Assembly: GCA_949297785.1 (NCBI GenBank)
Contig: CASFTW010000007.1
Coordinates: 30,110 to 94,109, forward strand
Direction of reading: 5' to 3'
Length of the DNA stretch: 64,000 nucleotides
Origin: an uncultured Spirochaetales bacterium
Lineage (GTDB): Bacteria > Spirochaetota > Spirochaetia > Sphaerochaetales > Sphaerochaetaceae
The notes below the pieces were generated by a model. The model searched no databases. It was not told the DNA's origin and was given only the letters and a program-made list of their open reading frames with translations. The translations under genes were made by a program, and so were the position numbers. This document shows positions 18,791 to 27,691 of this stretch, piece by piece; within the stretch, counting starts at the first letter, position 1; each line of letters starts with the position of its first letter.

Positions 18791-20008
18791 TCAAAGACGT
18801 GCAAGATATGCATCCTCGATTCTCTCGACGAATTCGGCACCTGTCATATCAGTTGTGAAGAATTCCTGTGCAAGCGGAGCAAAGTCCGTGTCGACAATGT
18901 TCATCGGCCAGAGGTTTGTTGTCCATATGAGAGTCTCGCCGCTGCCTGCCGCCTCAGCCACATCAGCGCTGAGCGGATCAAGGCTGTCTGTCGCGATATT
19001 GGACACGGCAGGAACGAAGAGGAACTCATTGAGAATATAATCCATACCTGTCTGCGAGGTATGCAGCCAGTCAAGGAAACGGATGCTTGCCTGTCTGTCC
19101 GCTTCCGATACCTGTGAGTTGACAACCCAGTAGTAAGGAACGGAAACGGAAAGCCTGTCATTGCCGAGCAGAGGCACTCCCACAAGGGCCATATCAACAT
19201 CGCTGTCATAAGAAGAGAACATGCTGTAGCACCAGTTGCCCTGATGGATCATTGCGGTTTTTCCTGTTGCGAAATCTCCGCATTCCCTGTCGTAGTTGAC
19301 TTCAAGCGGATTGACTGCCACTTCCTTGATCTTGTCCATGAGAAGTGCGAAAGCCTGGAACTCTTCCTGATCGGCAAGATGTACGTTACCGGCTTCAAAG
19401 TCCGCAAGGAATCCTTCAGGATCATCCATTATCGCAAACGGAGCATTGAGAAGATGTCCGATAAGGAAGTAAGACTCCTGGCTGAGTCCGAATGGATTGA
19501 CACCCTCTGAAGCAAGACGGTCAAGTGCTGCCAGGAAGGTCTCATCATTCTCAAGATCGGCTTCGCTGACCATGTCCGTATTTATGACAAGACCGTAGCC
19601 TTCAACGCTATACGGGACACCGGAACTCTTTCCGTTAACCATGAGGGCGAGAGAAGAAGAAATATACTGATTAACTTCGCTGTCCTCTATAGGTGCGATA
19701 TAAGGAGCGAACATCTCTGCTTCCGAACCTGCCGCAACGGTGAAGATTGTCGGAACCTCATCTCCTGCCAGACGGAGAGAAAGCTGTGCGCGGTAATCAT
19801 CTCCTGTTGTTTCCCAGATCTCGACTTCAATGCCTGTCTCAGCTGTGAAATCCTCGGCAGCCCTCTCCAGAGCCTCCGTAATCTCCACTTTTGACTGGAA
19901 GATAATGACTTTCCCCTCAGCATCGGCAGCGCCGGACTCGGCAGCACCCTGTGCAAAGAGAGAGAAAGGAAGGATAAGACACATTAATAAAACAACGAAT
20001 TTCCTCAT
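18791..20008 (-). CDS. ABC sugar transporter, extracellular solute-binding protein
   Basis: The 405-residue protein starts with a signal peptide (basic M-R-K, a hydrophobic L-L-M-C-L-I-L-P-F-S-L-F stretch, then A-Q-G-A-A-E). There is no clear lipobox Cys at the cleavage site. The mature part has the CUT1 binding-protein fold: V-I-I-F-Q-S-K-V early, and a G-K-T-A-M-I-H-Q-G-N-W segment near 250. It captures the sugar outside the inner membrane. It is the first gene of the importer-GH65 operon; AAGGAGAC precedes the ATG. Confidence 0.92.
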   Translation of the reverse strand: MRKFVVLLMCLILPFSLFAQGAAESGAADAEGKVIIFQSKVEITEALERAAEDFTAETGIEVEIWETTGDDYRAQLSLRLAGDEVPTIFTVAAGSEAEMFAPYIAPIEDSEVNQYISSSLALMVNGKSSGVPYSVEGYGLVINTDMVSEADLENDETFLAALDRLASEGVNPFGLSQESYFLIGHLLNAPFAIMDDPEGFLADFEAGNVHLADQEEFQAFALLMDKIKEVAVNPLEVNYDRECGDFATGKTAMIHQGNWCYSMFSSYDSDVDMALVGVPLLGNDRLSVSVPYYWVVNSQVSEADRQASIRFLDWLHTSQTGMDYILNEFLFVPAVSNIATDSLDPLSADVAEAAGSGETLIWTTNLWPMNIVDTDFAPLAQEFFTTDMTGAEFVERIEDAYLARL

Positions 20009-20030
20009 AGATTTGTCTCCTTTTTGTTTT

Positions 20031-20044
20031 ATAAATCGTTTAAC
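20031..20044. promoter_or_regulatory. Candidate LacI-type operator
   Basis: AAATCGTTT lies 23 nt upstream of the binding-protein start codon. Its A/T arms around a central CG resemble LacI-family operators, and a LacI regulator gene is the next gene. Symmetry is imperfect. Confidence 0.3.
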
Positions 20045-20183
20045 AAAACTCTAGAGGCTTAAAATTCCAGATGTCAAGAAAAATCTGAAATAATCATGGT
20101 TTACCTGAATTTCAAAGAAAATTTACTTTAATTTATATAAATTGTCTGAATATTTTTATGTAAATACAACATTATTTTATAAA

Positions 20184-21155
20184 TCAATCTGAAAATTTCG
20201 CACTCTGCCGTTCCATGATCTTCGCGCTGATACGGAATACGCTCGCATCCATTTCCCCTTCAATGTTTCCCACAAGAGCCTGTGCTGCAAGATATCCTCT
20301 CTCATAGTCCGGAATATCAATGGTGGTGATGGAATTGTAGGAAGCCACATCATTGTTGTCAAAACCTGTGACCAGGATATCGCGTCCGATGACAAGTCCG
20401 TTGTCACGGAAAACTTCAATCGCGCCCACCGCCATATTGTCGTTCGCACACACAAGAACCTCCGGGCAAGGATTCGTGAGCATCAGTATCTGGGCAGCGC
20501 GTTTGCCGCTTTCCTCATGCCAGTCCCCCGAAATATATCTGTCACGTGCGAAATTGATGCCGCTGTCCGCAAGAGCATCCTGAAAAGCCTGATAACGTTC
20601 TTTGTTGTCAGCAGTGTTCTCTATTCCTCCGAGAAACGCAAAACGTCTGTAACCGCGGCCTGCAAGCTTTGAAGTGAGCTCATACATCGGCTTATAGTTG
20701 TTGACGAGGATGCTTTTTATATACGGATGGTCAAGAAGCCTGTCCAGCACTACAACGGGATAGTTCCTGCCGGCCCTGCGGATGAGCACATCGCTTTCCA
20801 GTTTTCCATCCAGTGCGATGCATCCGCTCGTGATGTGCGGATCCATATATTTCTCACAGAACTTTCCGGTGCATATAAGCAGATCATAGTCGTGAGCATC
20901 CACGTAATCATGAATGCCGTGAATCACATCAAGGTAGAATTTCCTGTCAAAATCACTGAACGTGAAAAGCAATGTGCGGGGATTCTTTGTCTTGAGGTTT
21001 CTTGCATACACGTTCGGATTATATCCATTGTCACGGCATATGGAGAGCACCTTCTCCTTTGTCTCCTGCCCAACATTGGCTCTTCCGTTGAGAACATTCG
21101 ATACCGTAGCGGGACTGACTCCCGCAAGATTTGCTATATCCTTGACTGTGATCAT
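20184..21155 (-). CDS. LacI family transcriptional regulator
   Basis: The protein begins I-T-V-K-D-I-A-N-L-A-G-V-S-P-A-T-V-S-N-V-L-N, the LacI helix-turn-helix with hinge helix, followed by a periplasmic-binding-protein-like effector domain (E-V-L-V-C-A-N-D-N-M-A near 240). I take the second Met as start (family proteins normally begin just before I-T/A-x-K-D-I/V); a Met three codons upstream is possible. It lies upstream of the importer-GH65 operon on the same strand and probably represses it in the absence of the sugar. Confidence 0.9.
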   Translation of the reverse strand: MITVKDIANLAGVSPATVSNVLNGRANVGQETKEKVLSICRDNGYNPNVYARNLKTKNPRTLLFTFSDFDRKFYLDVIHGIHDYVDAHDYDLLICTGKFCEKYMDPHITSGCIALDGKLESDVLIRRAGRNYPVVVLDRLLDHPYIKSILVNNYKPMYELTSKLAGRGYRRFAFLGGIENTADNKERYQAFQDALADSGINFARDRYISGDWHEESGKRAAQILMLTNPCPEVLVCANDNMAVGAIEVFRDNGLVIGRDILVTGFDNNDVASYNSITTIDIPDYERGYLAAQALVGNIEGEMDASVFRISAKIMERQSAKFSD

Positions 21156-21224
21156 ATATATCATTTTACCAGAAAAGGGAAAGATTTAAAGAAAAAGTGA
21201 GAAAAGCCGGGAAGATACAAAAAA

Positions 21225-21289
21225 GGTATCGGAGCGATATAGTAAAGAAGATTTGAACAGTTAGTTAATAAAAATGTTGCTCCGATACC
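21225..21289 (-). terminator. Large stem-loop terminator after butyrate kinase
   Basis: Perfect 11-base arms GGTATCGGAGC (21225-21235) and GCTCCGATACC (21279-21289) flank a 43-nt AT-rich loop. Reading the minus strand, T6 follows directly after the second arm. It lies between the buk stop and lacI. The loop is unusually long for a terminator. Confidence 0.6.
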
Positions 21290-21363
21290 TGTACAGTATT
21301 ATTACTGAAATTCTGAAAAACTTTCAAGGCATTTGTCAAAAACGCATGAACTTTGTCAAGCGG

Positions 21364-22458
21364 TCAGTCCCAGTCAAAACCGCTGAATACCGGCTTTCCG
21401 GTATACACTGATGCCTCAGCTTCTCCTCTCATCACCTTCAGCACCTCACCGCCGAGCTCTTCCTGTTCTACTTCCCCTTTATAAACAGAAACAGGGGCAA
21501 TCCAGGAACAGCGGCGCTGTATGCCTTCCACTATATCATCAAAGCGTACAAGCCCGCCTGTGAGAAGTATGGCATCAACCTTGCCTTCCAGAACACAGGC
21601 CATTGCACCTATTGCCTTGCATATCTGGTAGATCATCGTCTCCCACACAAGAGATGCATGCTCATCTCCTTCTTCCTTCATTCGGTGCACTGTATCCGAA
21701 TTGGAAGTTCCGAAATGACTTACAAAACCGCCTGAACGTGAACACATCGCCTCAAGCTCGGCAGGCGTATGGCTTTCAAGATACTTTGCTGTTTCCATCA
21801 CAGGAACTGAGCCGAGCCGTGTAGGAGTGAAAGGACCATCCCCTCCGGCGCCTTCCGTGCCGTCAATCATCCTTCCGTTCTTATGTGCCGCCACCGTGAT
21901 GCCTCCGTCTATATGACAGACAATGAAAGAACACTCTTCATACTTTCTGCCCAGAGAAGATGCATGAAGTCTTGCAATTCCCTTCTGATTCAGCACATGG
22001 GACTGTGCACGTCTGTACACACCTTTAAGCCCTGTGATTCTTGCAAGGGGCGTGAACTCATCCACATTGGTCGGATTCAGAGTATATGCAGGTTTTGAAT
22101 ATTCCCTTGAGAATTCATAAGCCATCATCACACCGAGCTTGGCGGGATGATCAGAACCGCCTTTGTCATCACGTGTGTCTTCGAAAAGCCGCCTGTCTAT
22201 CTTCATGACACCTTCTTTCTGCGAATATGCACACCCGCCGCGCCCGGCAAAAGCATCGATAGTGGAAATATCCACAGAATGCTTTTCAAGAAGATCCAGC
22301 ACGACCTTCTTTCTGAAAGGAAGCTGATCGTTTGTCGTTTTATATTTCAGCAATTCAGGTGCATCATGGAAAACACTTTCCGTGAAAACTTCTTTATCAT
22401 CATCAAACACACTGACTTTTGTTGAAGTCGATCCGGGGTTTATCACAAGAATTCTCAT
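21364..22458 (-). CDS. buk: Butyrate kinase
   Basis: The 364-residue protein has the acetate/butyrate kinase fold signature: an N-terminal I-L-V-I-N-P-G-S-T-S-T-K phosphate loop, H-V-L-N-Q-K near 155 and C-H-I-D-G-G near 183 followed by a G-P-F-T-P-T-R segment. This matches butyrate kinase rather than acetate kinase. It converts butyryl-phosphate and ADP to butyrate and ATP, the last step of butyrate fermentation. No phosphate butyryltransferase gene is adjacent, which is unusual since ptb and buk usually pair. The long stem-loop at 21225 follows the gene. Confidence 0.93.
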   Translation of the reverse strand: MRILVINPGSTSTKVSVFDDDKEVFTESVFHDAPELLKYKTTNDQLPFRKKVVLDLLEKHSVDISTIDAFAGRGGCAYSQKEGVMKIDRRLFEDTRDDKGGSDHPAKLGVMMAYEFSREYSKPAYTLNPTNVDEFTPLARITGLKGVYRRAQSHVLNQKGIARLHASSLGRKYEECSFIVCHIDGGITVAAHKNGRMIDGTEGAGGDGPFTPTRLGSVPVMETAKYLESHTPAELEAMCSRSGGFVSHFGTSNSDTVHRMKEEGDEHASLVWETMIYQICKAIGAMACVLEGKVDAILLTGGLVRFDDIVEGIQRRCSWIAPVSVYKGEVEQEELGGEVLKVMRGEAEASVYTGKPVFSGFDWD

Positions 22459-22736
22459 ATCCCAGATTCTACACTTTTCGCATGCAGAAAGTCATCAGAG
22501 CATTCCGGCACAAATCAGGGGGCAAATTCGTATATAGCTGTGAATGCATTAATTCACGGGAGACAGAAAACACTGAATGGGATTTTCCTCAATGTCTGCA
22601 ATTGCCCGTATCGGAAAGGGAGAGAACTCGCCGTCCACCGCCACAGTCACGAAACTTCTCTCAGCCCTTGGCAAAAGACTGCACATCGGCGATATGATAT
22701 GAATGGAGGAATCCGGAAAAACAGCTTGTCAGATAA
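22459..22736. other. 278-base gap with a possible 45-codon minus-strand frame
   Basis: This gap lies upstream of buk. On the minus strand 22686 to 22549 an ATG-TAA frame of 45 codons has coding-like composition (R-S-F-V-T-V-A-V-D-G-E-F-S-P-F-P), but no ribosome binding site, and the frame extends a little upstream without a start. It may be a gene remnant. The DNA also holds GGGAGAGAA paired with TTCTCTC 37 nt later, and GTGAAT/ATTCAC at 22540. I cannot choose between a pseudogene and a structured leader. Confidence 0.3.
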
Positions 22737-23834
22737 TCATCTGCCGCTTCTCTCATAATGCTTTGTGATATACGCCTTCTTCACACTGTCAATCACGGAG
22801 AGACGGAGATTCTTCTCTTCTTCAGGCGAAAGGCTCAGAGATGCGATATGAGAAGAAAGCCGTCTGATGCTCTCAATGGCGACTTCCTCGGCCCTTTCTT
22901 CAAGCGTGTCTCTTTCCTGAGATCTTTCCTGCCAGCATATATATCCGGCATGTGCTTTCACAGCCTCGGTCTTTACAAGAGAAACCACACTCGCCTTCTC
23001 TTTCTCCTCAACACCCAGATCACTGATGCGGACGACATTCTGACAGGGCGGAAGATCATAAGGAAAAGCAAGATCGTACATCTTCTTCAGGGCAATCCTC
23101 TCACATTCAGCCTCAGTGAACGTATAGTAAAGACCGGATGATGCGGAAATGACGGCATCTGCCCATTCAGCTTCCTTCATCCTCTCATCATATGATACGG
23201 CTGACGTTCCGGGCAGGATGAGGAAAGTCTTGCTTTCATCACGCAGTGCGATATGTATGACATGTCCGTCTTCAAGAAGCCGCCCGGCAACAATCCTGGC
23301 GCTTTCCCCGCTTCCGGTTATGAGAATATTCCTGTCATTGCTCACTCTGGCAGCAACAGCTTCCGCAATACTTTTGTCAAAGACTCTTATGCGGTATTTT
23401 GAATGCATCTCTTTTCCAAACGCCACGGCGGCATTGCAAAGCTTGTTCAATGACGGGCAGGAAGAGCCTGCAAGACGTGCGGCCTCTGCTGCAAGAGTGA
23501 TCTGTCCCTGCACGGTATCTTCCCCGAAAAGCGGAGAAATGATTCCCGCTGCCAGATGGAAAAGATGAAGCTCCGCCTCTTCTCCTTCAATATGATAACG
23601 GCACTTTGTCACTGCCGCGGGGTTGAGCGACAAAGCTCTCTCAAGAGTTTCAGAGGGTGCTTTCTTAATCCCTATTATTTCAGCCCTGTCACATGTGACA
23701 ATGAGTACAAACGGAAAGCGCAGGACTTTCATCAGCTTCCTGGAGGCTGAATACAGCAGGTCCTCACCTCTGTTCTGGAGATGGGAAAACTGTGTTATGT
23801 CACGTGTGAAATCAAGTCCTGAAATATATATCAA
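22737..23834 (-). CDS. hemA: Glutamyl-tRNA reductase-like protein
   Basis: The protein (366 residues from a TTG at 23834 with AAGGA 8 nt upstream) has the three-domain GluTR layout. The catalytic Cys sits in I-V-T-C-D-R-A-E-I-I (normally T-C-N-R-T/A-E). G-E-D-T-V-Q-G-Q-I replaces the usual G-E-x-Q-I-L-G-Q, an NADPH-binding G-S-G-E-S-A-R lies near 175, and a helical dimerisation tail ends the protein. GluTR reduces glutamyl-tRNA to glutamate-1-semialdehyde, the first step of tetrapyrrole synthesis. No other hem gene is next to it. The sequence is quite diverged, so activity is likely but not certain. Confidence 0.75.
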   Translation of the reverse strand: MIYISGLDFTRDITQFSHLQNRGEDLLYSASRKLMKVLRFPFVLIVTCDRAEIIGIKKAPSETLERALSLNPAAVTKCRYHIEGEEAELHLFHLAAGIISPLFGEDTVQGQITLAAEAARLAGSSCPSLNKLCNAAVAFGKEMHSKYRIRVFDKSIAEAVAARVSNDRNILITGSGESARIVAGRLLEDGHVIHIALRDESKTFLILPGTSAVSYDERMKEAEWADAVISASSGLYYTFTEAECERIALKKMYDLAFPYDLPPCQNVVRISDLGVEEKEKASVVSLVKTEAVKAHAGYICWQERSQERDTLEERAEEVAIESIRRLSSHIASLSLSPEEEKNLRLSVIDSVKKAYITKHYERSGR

Positions 23835-23876
23835 AACAGCATTCCTTATTTTTAAAAGCAAGAACCGGAGAATCTG

Positions 23877-24368
23877 CTATTCAAGAACCGATGGGATTTC
23901 AACACCCAGTTCATCTGCAATAGCAGATGCAACAATCTGGTGATCCTCCTCTCCCTTCAATCCTGATACCGTGATGCTTCCTATGCAGAGTCCGCTTTCA
24001 AGCAGGATGGGAAATGAACCGCCCGAAAGACCGTATTCACTGCTGTTCATTCCACAAGACTCAAGCGTCTGTCCTTTTTTCTCAAGATTGCGTGCCGCAT
24101 GCAGAGAGCTCATCCAGTAGCGTTCACATAAAGCGGCTTTCCTCTTTGCCCACTCTTCATTGTTGCAGCTTGCACCTTCAAGGCATTGTGCAAACACGAC
24201 AGTCTTATTTACAACCGCACGGATATAACATGGAGCCTTCATGCTCTTCAGCCTTTCAACCGCTCTGCAGCACACACGTGAGATTGTATCAAGATCGATA
24301 CTCCTGAATCTCAAAACTCTCTCCTGCTCCTCAATGACTGCATCCAGTTTTTCACCACTCATATTCAC
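23877..24368 (-). CDS. UPF0303 / haem-degrading-domain family protein
   Basis: The 163-residue protein fits the UPF0303 branch of the GlcG/HbpS-like fold: E-E-Q-E-R-V-L-R-F, a V-V-N-K-T-V-V-F strand, then W-x-x-R-K and Y-G-L-S-G-G-S-F-P-I-L near 117-127, and G-S-I-T-V-S-G-L near 135. Relatives include HbpS, which binds haem, but a haem role is not proven for this branch. It lies 42 bases before the HemA-like gene on the same strand, so co-transcription and a link to tetrapyrrole handling are plausible. Confidence 0.75.
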   Translation of the reverse strand: MNMSGEKLDAVIEEQERVLRFRSIDLDTISRVCCRAVERLKSMKAPCYIRAVVNKTVVFAQCLEGASCNNEEWAKRKAALCERYWMSSLHAARNLEKKGQTLESCGMNSSEYGLSGGSFPILLESGLCIGSITVSGLKGEEDHQIVASAIADELGVEIPSVLE

Positions 24369-24434
24369 GAGCCTCCTTCAAGTCAGGACTGCTGGTTATT
24401 CTAACACAATATGCACAGATGATGAAAAGGGAGT

Positions 24435-24555
24435 GCAGGGGAGAAGAATTTTGGAAAAAACAGAATACAGGACACCCCTGCCTCTGAATCTTGGCACCGA
24501 TGTCGGCAAACTCATCAAGATCATGCAAAGCAAATGTCCGGTAAGGGAGAGATGA
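24435..24555 (+). other. Inverted repeat and possible 34-codon ORF in a 190-base gap
   Basis: GCAGGGG (24435-24441) pairs with CCCCTGC (24475-24481). Overlapping it, a TTG at 24451 with GGGGAG 7 nt upstream opens a 34-codon frame ending at 24555 (K-T-E-Y-R-T-P-L-P-L-N-L-G-T-D-V-G-K near its start). The composition is coding-like but nothing is recognised. It could be a small gene or the remnant of one. Confidence 0.25.
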
Positions 24556-24558
24556 ACA

Positions 24559-26502
24559 TCATTGTTTTTCCGCAGCAAAGCTATACCCAGAAGCTTCAAT
24601 AAAGTCATCATACACCCGCTGGGTGGAAGCCAGCTTCTGCTTTATATGTTCGGCAAGAGCTTTATCCGTGCAGTAGATATAACAACCTTTCATTGCCCGG
24701 GAAAGAAGTGTCTTATATGTATCCCGTATTATCTTATCTTTCTTTTTCTCCGCCTCACGGCCTTTTTCCTTCATCCCCTTCACAGATGCATCGGTTCCAG
24801 CTCTTTTCGAAGGATCTGTTATCACATGACCGTTTTCATAACGCAGGTCATTTCCGATAATGACTCCAACATATGAGAATTCGAGTCCCTGCGACGTATG
24901 AATGCAGCCAATCTGATCGACTGTATCATCATCGATTGCCCAGGTAGATGTATCATTGAAATTCCAGTATGCACGGAAATTCTGATCTTCTACTACTATA
25001 TCAGGGCCTGAATTATGGTCTTTCCGGGATATCCAGTTCCAGCAGTACCCCGCAAGCATTCTTGCCTTATTGTCAACAAGATTCTTTCTTTTGATATCCG
25101 CAAACATTCTGTTCAAATCATCATAAACCACCACATCATAGTCTGTCTTTTTGAAAACATAAGATCTCTCTTGCGATATTTCGAGGATATCATCAAGGAA
25201 GTCGAGATATCCATCAGATCCATTACACCGGAACTGGGATTCAAGCTGACTGATATATATTTTCGCTCCTGCAGACCGGGCAAAGTGTTTTATTCCATCT
25301 ATGGTCCCGATATCTTTTGCCGTGACTATCTGGTTTTCATCAATGAAGAATACGGAAATCCTTGCTGCATTGATAATCTCCTTTATCTGATTTTCACCTT
25401 TTGCAAACATCCCGGACTTCTCATTAAGTCTGTGCGCTTCATCCACTATAAGGACATCAAACGCATTAGCGGAAGTGGTAACAAAGCTTCCAGAACTCAT
25501 AAAAAGGCTGTTGATATAGGCTTTTTTGAAATTCTCCCGGGCTAATTTTGCCTTATACACATTTCTCGGTGCGCTGTTCTTTGTCACATATGCTCCTGTC
25601 TTTGAATCTTTTATGACAGAAGCAAGCAGATTGACGGCAAGCACACTTTTACCGGTGCCGGGTCCTCCTTTTATGATAAAAACCTTCTTGCTCCCATCTT
25701 CATTCCGAAGATGCCTGACTTCAGACATTATGAACTCGAAAACACTCTTCTGGGAATCAATGAGTACAAATTCATTGTGTTCATTTTCTTTATCAAGCAT
25801 TCTGCCAAGCACATCCTGAAGAGATTTTGAAGGCCGCAGCCTGCCATAATCAATGCGATATACGATATCCTTATCATCAGCATCACATACTTTTGAAAGA
25901 ATGAATTTTCTCAGTTCCAGCGTCTCATGGGAAGTGAATACAGGTGCTTTGTCTATTTCCTTGTACACCATATTATCAACAACGGGATCATCACGCCAGG
26001 GAACATAATTATGCATGAATGAGCATGGATAAAGAAGAATTCCATCTTTCTGCACACATTCATTGTATTCCTGCAACGTTACAGCATATGACCATGCCTG
26101 GTATGACGGGTGAGGTACATTTCTCTCCCCGCCATTTATAACTGTACGCACAAAATCTTTGTCAGGAAGCGGCACTACGGAAGACCACTGTTTAAGCTCA
26201 ACAATCACAACATTCTCCTGTCCGCTTTTATCTTTACCTGCAATCAGGAAATCTATTCTGCAACTTTGGAATGGAAGCCGGTACTCGATGCAGACACTGG
26301 CATCATCCGCGATCTCATCTGTATCCACAACAAAAGCCATATGTCTCAGAGAATTCTGCCATGCATGATATTCTGCAGGATTCACCTTCCCTATCCTTTT
26401 CTCAAATTCCGTCTTCACCAGATCAGCTATATTACAACCACATCCATATGGAGACATCGCACTTTCAATGAATGCTTTCTTTGTGGATTTATAAATAATC
26501 AT
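24559..26502 (-). CDS. DUF2075 helicase with N-terminal nuclease-like domain
   Basis: This 647-residue protein has an N-terminal restriction-nuclease-like domain (I-D-F-L-I then V-V-I-V-E-L-K-Q-W near residue 98, a PD-(D/E)xK pattern) and a superfamily I-type ATPase of the DUF2075/Schlafen-helicase kind: Walker A G-G-P-G-T-G-K-S near 278, L-I-V-D-E-A-H near 354, and S-Q-L-E-S-Q-F-R-C then S-Q-G-L-E-F near 555. Relatives occur in defence islands. I infer a nucleic-acid restriction or stress role. It is transcribed away from the HNH gene and shares an upstream region with it. Confidence 0.8.
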   Translation of the reverse strand: MIIYKSTKKAFIESAMSPYGCGCNIADLVKTEFEKRIGKVNPAEYHAWQNSLRHMAFVVDTDEIADDASVCIEYRLPFQSCRIDFLIAGKDKSGQENVVIVELKQWSSVVPLPDKDFVRTVINGGERNVPHPSYQAWSYAVTLQEYNECVQKDGILLYPCSFMHNYVPWRDDPVVDNMVYKEIDKAPVFTSHETLELRKFILSKVCDADDKDIVYRIDYGRLRPSKSLQDVLGRMLDKENEHNEFVLIDSQKSVFEFIMSEVRHLRNEDGSKKVFIIKGGPGTGKSVLAVNLLASVIKDSKTGAYVTKNSAPRNVYKAKLARENFKKAYINSLFMSSGSFVTTSANAFDVLIVDEAHRLNEKSGMFAKGENQIKEIINAARISVFFIDENQIVTAKDIGTIDGIKHFARSAGAKIYISQLESQFRCNGSDGYLDFLDDILEISQERSYVFKKTDYDVVVYDDLNRMFADIKRKNLVDNKARMLAGYCWNWISRKDHNSGPDIVVEDQNFRAYWNFNDTSTWAIDDDTVDQIGCIHTSQGLEFSYVGVIIGNDLRYENGHVITDPSKRAGTDASVKGMKEKGREAEKKKDKIIRDTYKTLLSRAMKGCYIYCTDKALAEHIKQKLASTQRVYDDFIEASGYSFAAEKQ

Positions 26503-26617
26503 CTCATTCCCCTTTTGTTAAAATATTAGCACAGCCAGGTGTCTTTTCACAGTAAAGTAACGGATATGGCAATTATAATTCCTGGACCTCAGGATAAGAT
26601 GATGCTATCCTGGATCC

Positions 26618-27568
26618 ATGAACGGAATGGCAGAAAAACAGAACGGTGATTCATTCAAACTGAAAAACACTCTTAAAACAGGCAGGCAATACAGTACTGA
26701 CGATATCGCCAGAATACTTCAGAAGCATCCGAATGCGCTCTCCCAGACAGGAGTGTTCCACGGAGCCGGTTCTGACTGTTTCGTCATTTTTGTCACACTT
26801 AATAAGGAAAAAGACAAAACCCCTTATCAGGACCATTTCTTTGAACCATCATCTCTGCTATTCTGGGAAGGTCAGACAAAAATGAGAATAGCGGAAGATT
26901 CTTTCGATAAAGGATATGACTGCCATGCTTTCGTAAGAGAATTTTCCAGAATGCCATACACCTATTACGGAAGAGCCGTTCCCATACGGCAGCACAGAAA
27001 CAATCCGGGCACCCCGTCCCAGTTTGTTCTATATCTTCCGGACTATGATGATTACAAGCGTGTTTCGCTGGGTGTCAGTGTAAGTACAACTGAAGAATAC
27101 TTTGCGATGACAACCGAAAAACAGACAATCCGGACAGTGAGGACAAAACAGGCCGATTACAGGAAAAATGTAATTGCACTCTGGCATGGACAGTGTGCGG
27201 TGACCGGAGTTGATGAGACATCCTGGCTGATTGCAAGTCACATAAAACCATGGAGGGAATCCACCAGCCAGGAAAGGACAGACCCGAAGAACTCTCTGCT
27301 TCTCTCACCGAATTATGACAAATTATTCGACAGAGGCGTAATATCATTTAATCCGTCAAACGGAAAGATAATCCTTCCAGAAAGCATGAGCCATACATTC
27401 TGGAGGAACCTCGACCGCCTTGGCATTGATGATGAGAAAACACTTGCATTCATACCTGACGGCACAGAGAAATATCTTGAATATCATAAAGAATTGGTGT
27501 TCGGATTCACGCCATCAGCAGATTTCGATGCTGACGAGCTGGTGGCAAAAATGCTGCAGAGTGTTTAA
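26618..27568 (+). CDS. HNH endonuclease with DUF3427-like N-terminal domain
   Basis: The C-terminal part (about residues 180-300) is an HNH_2-type nuclease: C-A-V-T-G near 195, A-S-H-I-K-P-W near 209, then D-P-x-N-x-L-L-L-S-P-N-Y-D-K-L-F-D-R-G. The N-terminal ~170 residues resemble the DUF3427 domain found at the end of some defence helicases (F-F-E-P-S-S-L-L-F-W-E-G-Q-T and a P-Y-T-Y-Y-G segment). In other proteins DUF3427 sits behind a helicase; here it is fused directly to HNH. The gene is probably a restriction nuclease of modified or foreign DNA. It is divergent from the DUF2075 gene. Confidence 0.8.
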   Translation: MNGMAEKQNGDSFKLKNTLKTGRQYSTDDIARILQKHPNALSQTGVFHGAGSDCFVIFVTLNKEKDKTPYQDHFFEPSSLLFWEGQTKMRIAEDSFDKGYDCHAFVREFSRMPYTYYGRAVPIRQHRNNPGTPSQFVLYLPDYDDYKRVSLGVSVSTTEEYFAMTTEKQTIRTVRTKQADYRKNVIALWHGQCAVTGVDETSWLIASHIKPWRESTSQERTDPKNSLLLSPNYDKLFDRGVISFNPSNGKIILPESMSHTFWRNLDRLGIDDEKTLAFIPDGTEKYLEYHKELVFGFTPSADFDADELVAKMLQSV

Positions 27569-27691
27569 CTGCAGTCCTCCCTGCACTCTCCATTACAGCA
27601 GCCTGGACCCAATAGCGTAACAGCAAGTGGGCTACACCGGGGCTTCCCATCTGCTCACACAGTCCCACAATTTTCATGCTATCATCACAAT

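Noticed and set aside
22540..22700. Possible cobalamin or TPP riboswitch upstream of butyrate kinase
   Set aside because: Fragments resemble conserved pieces (GGGA, AAGACTGC, GGCTGAGA) but core elements are missing or on the wrong strand, and neighbouring genes do not fit either ligand.
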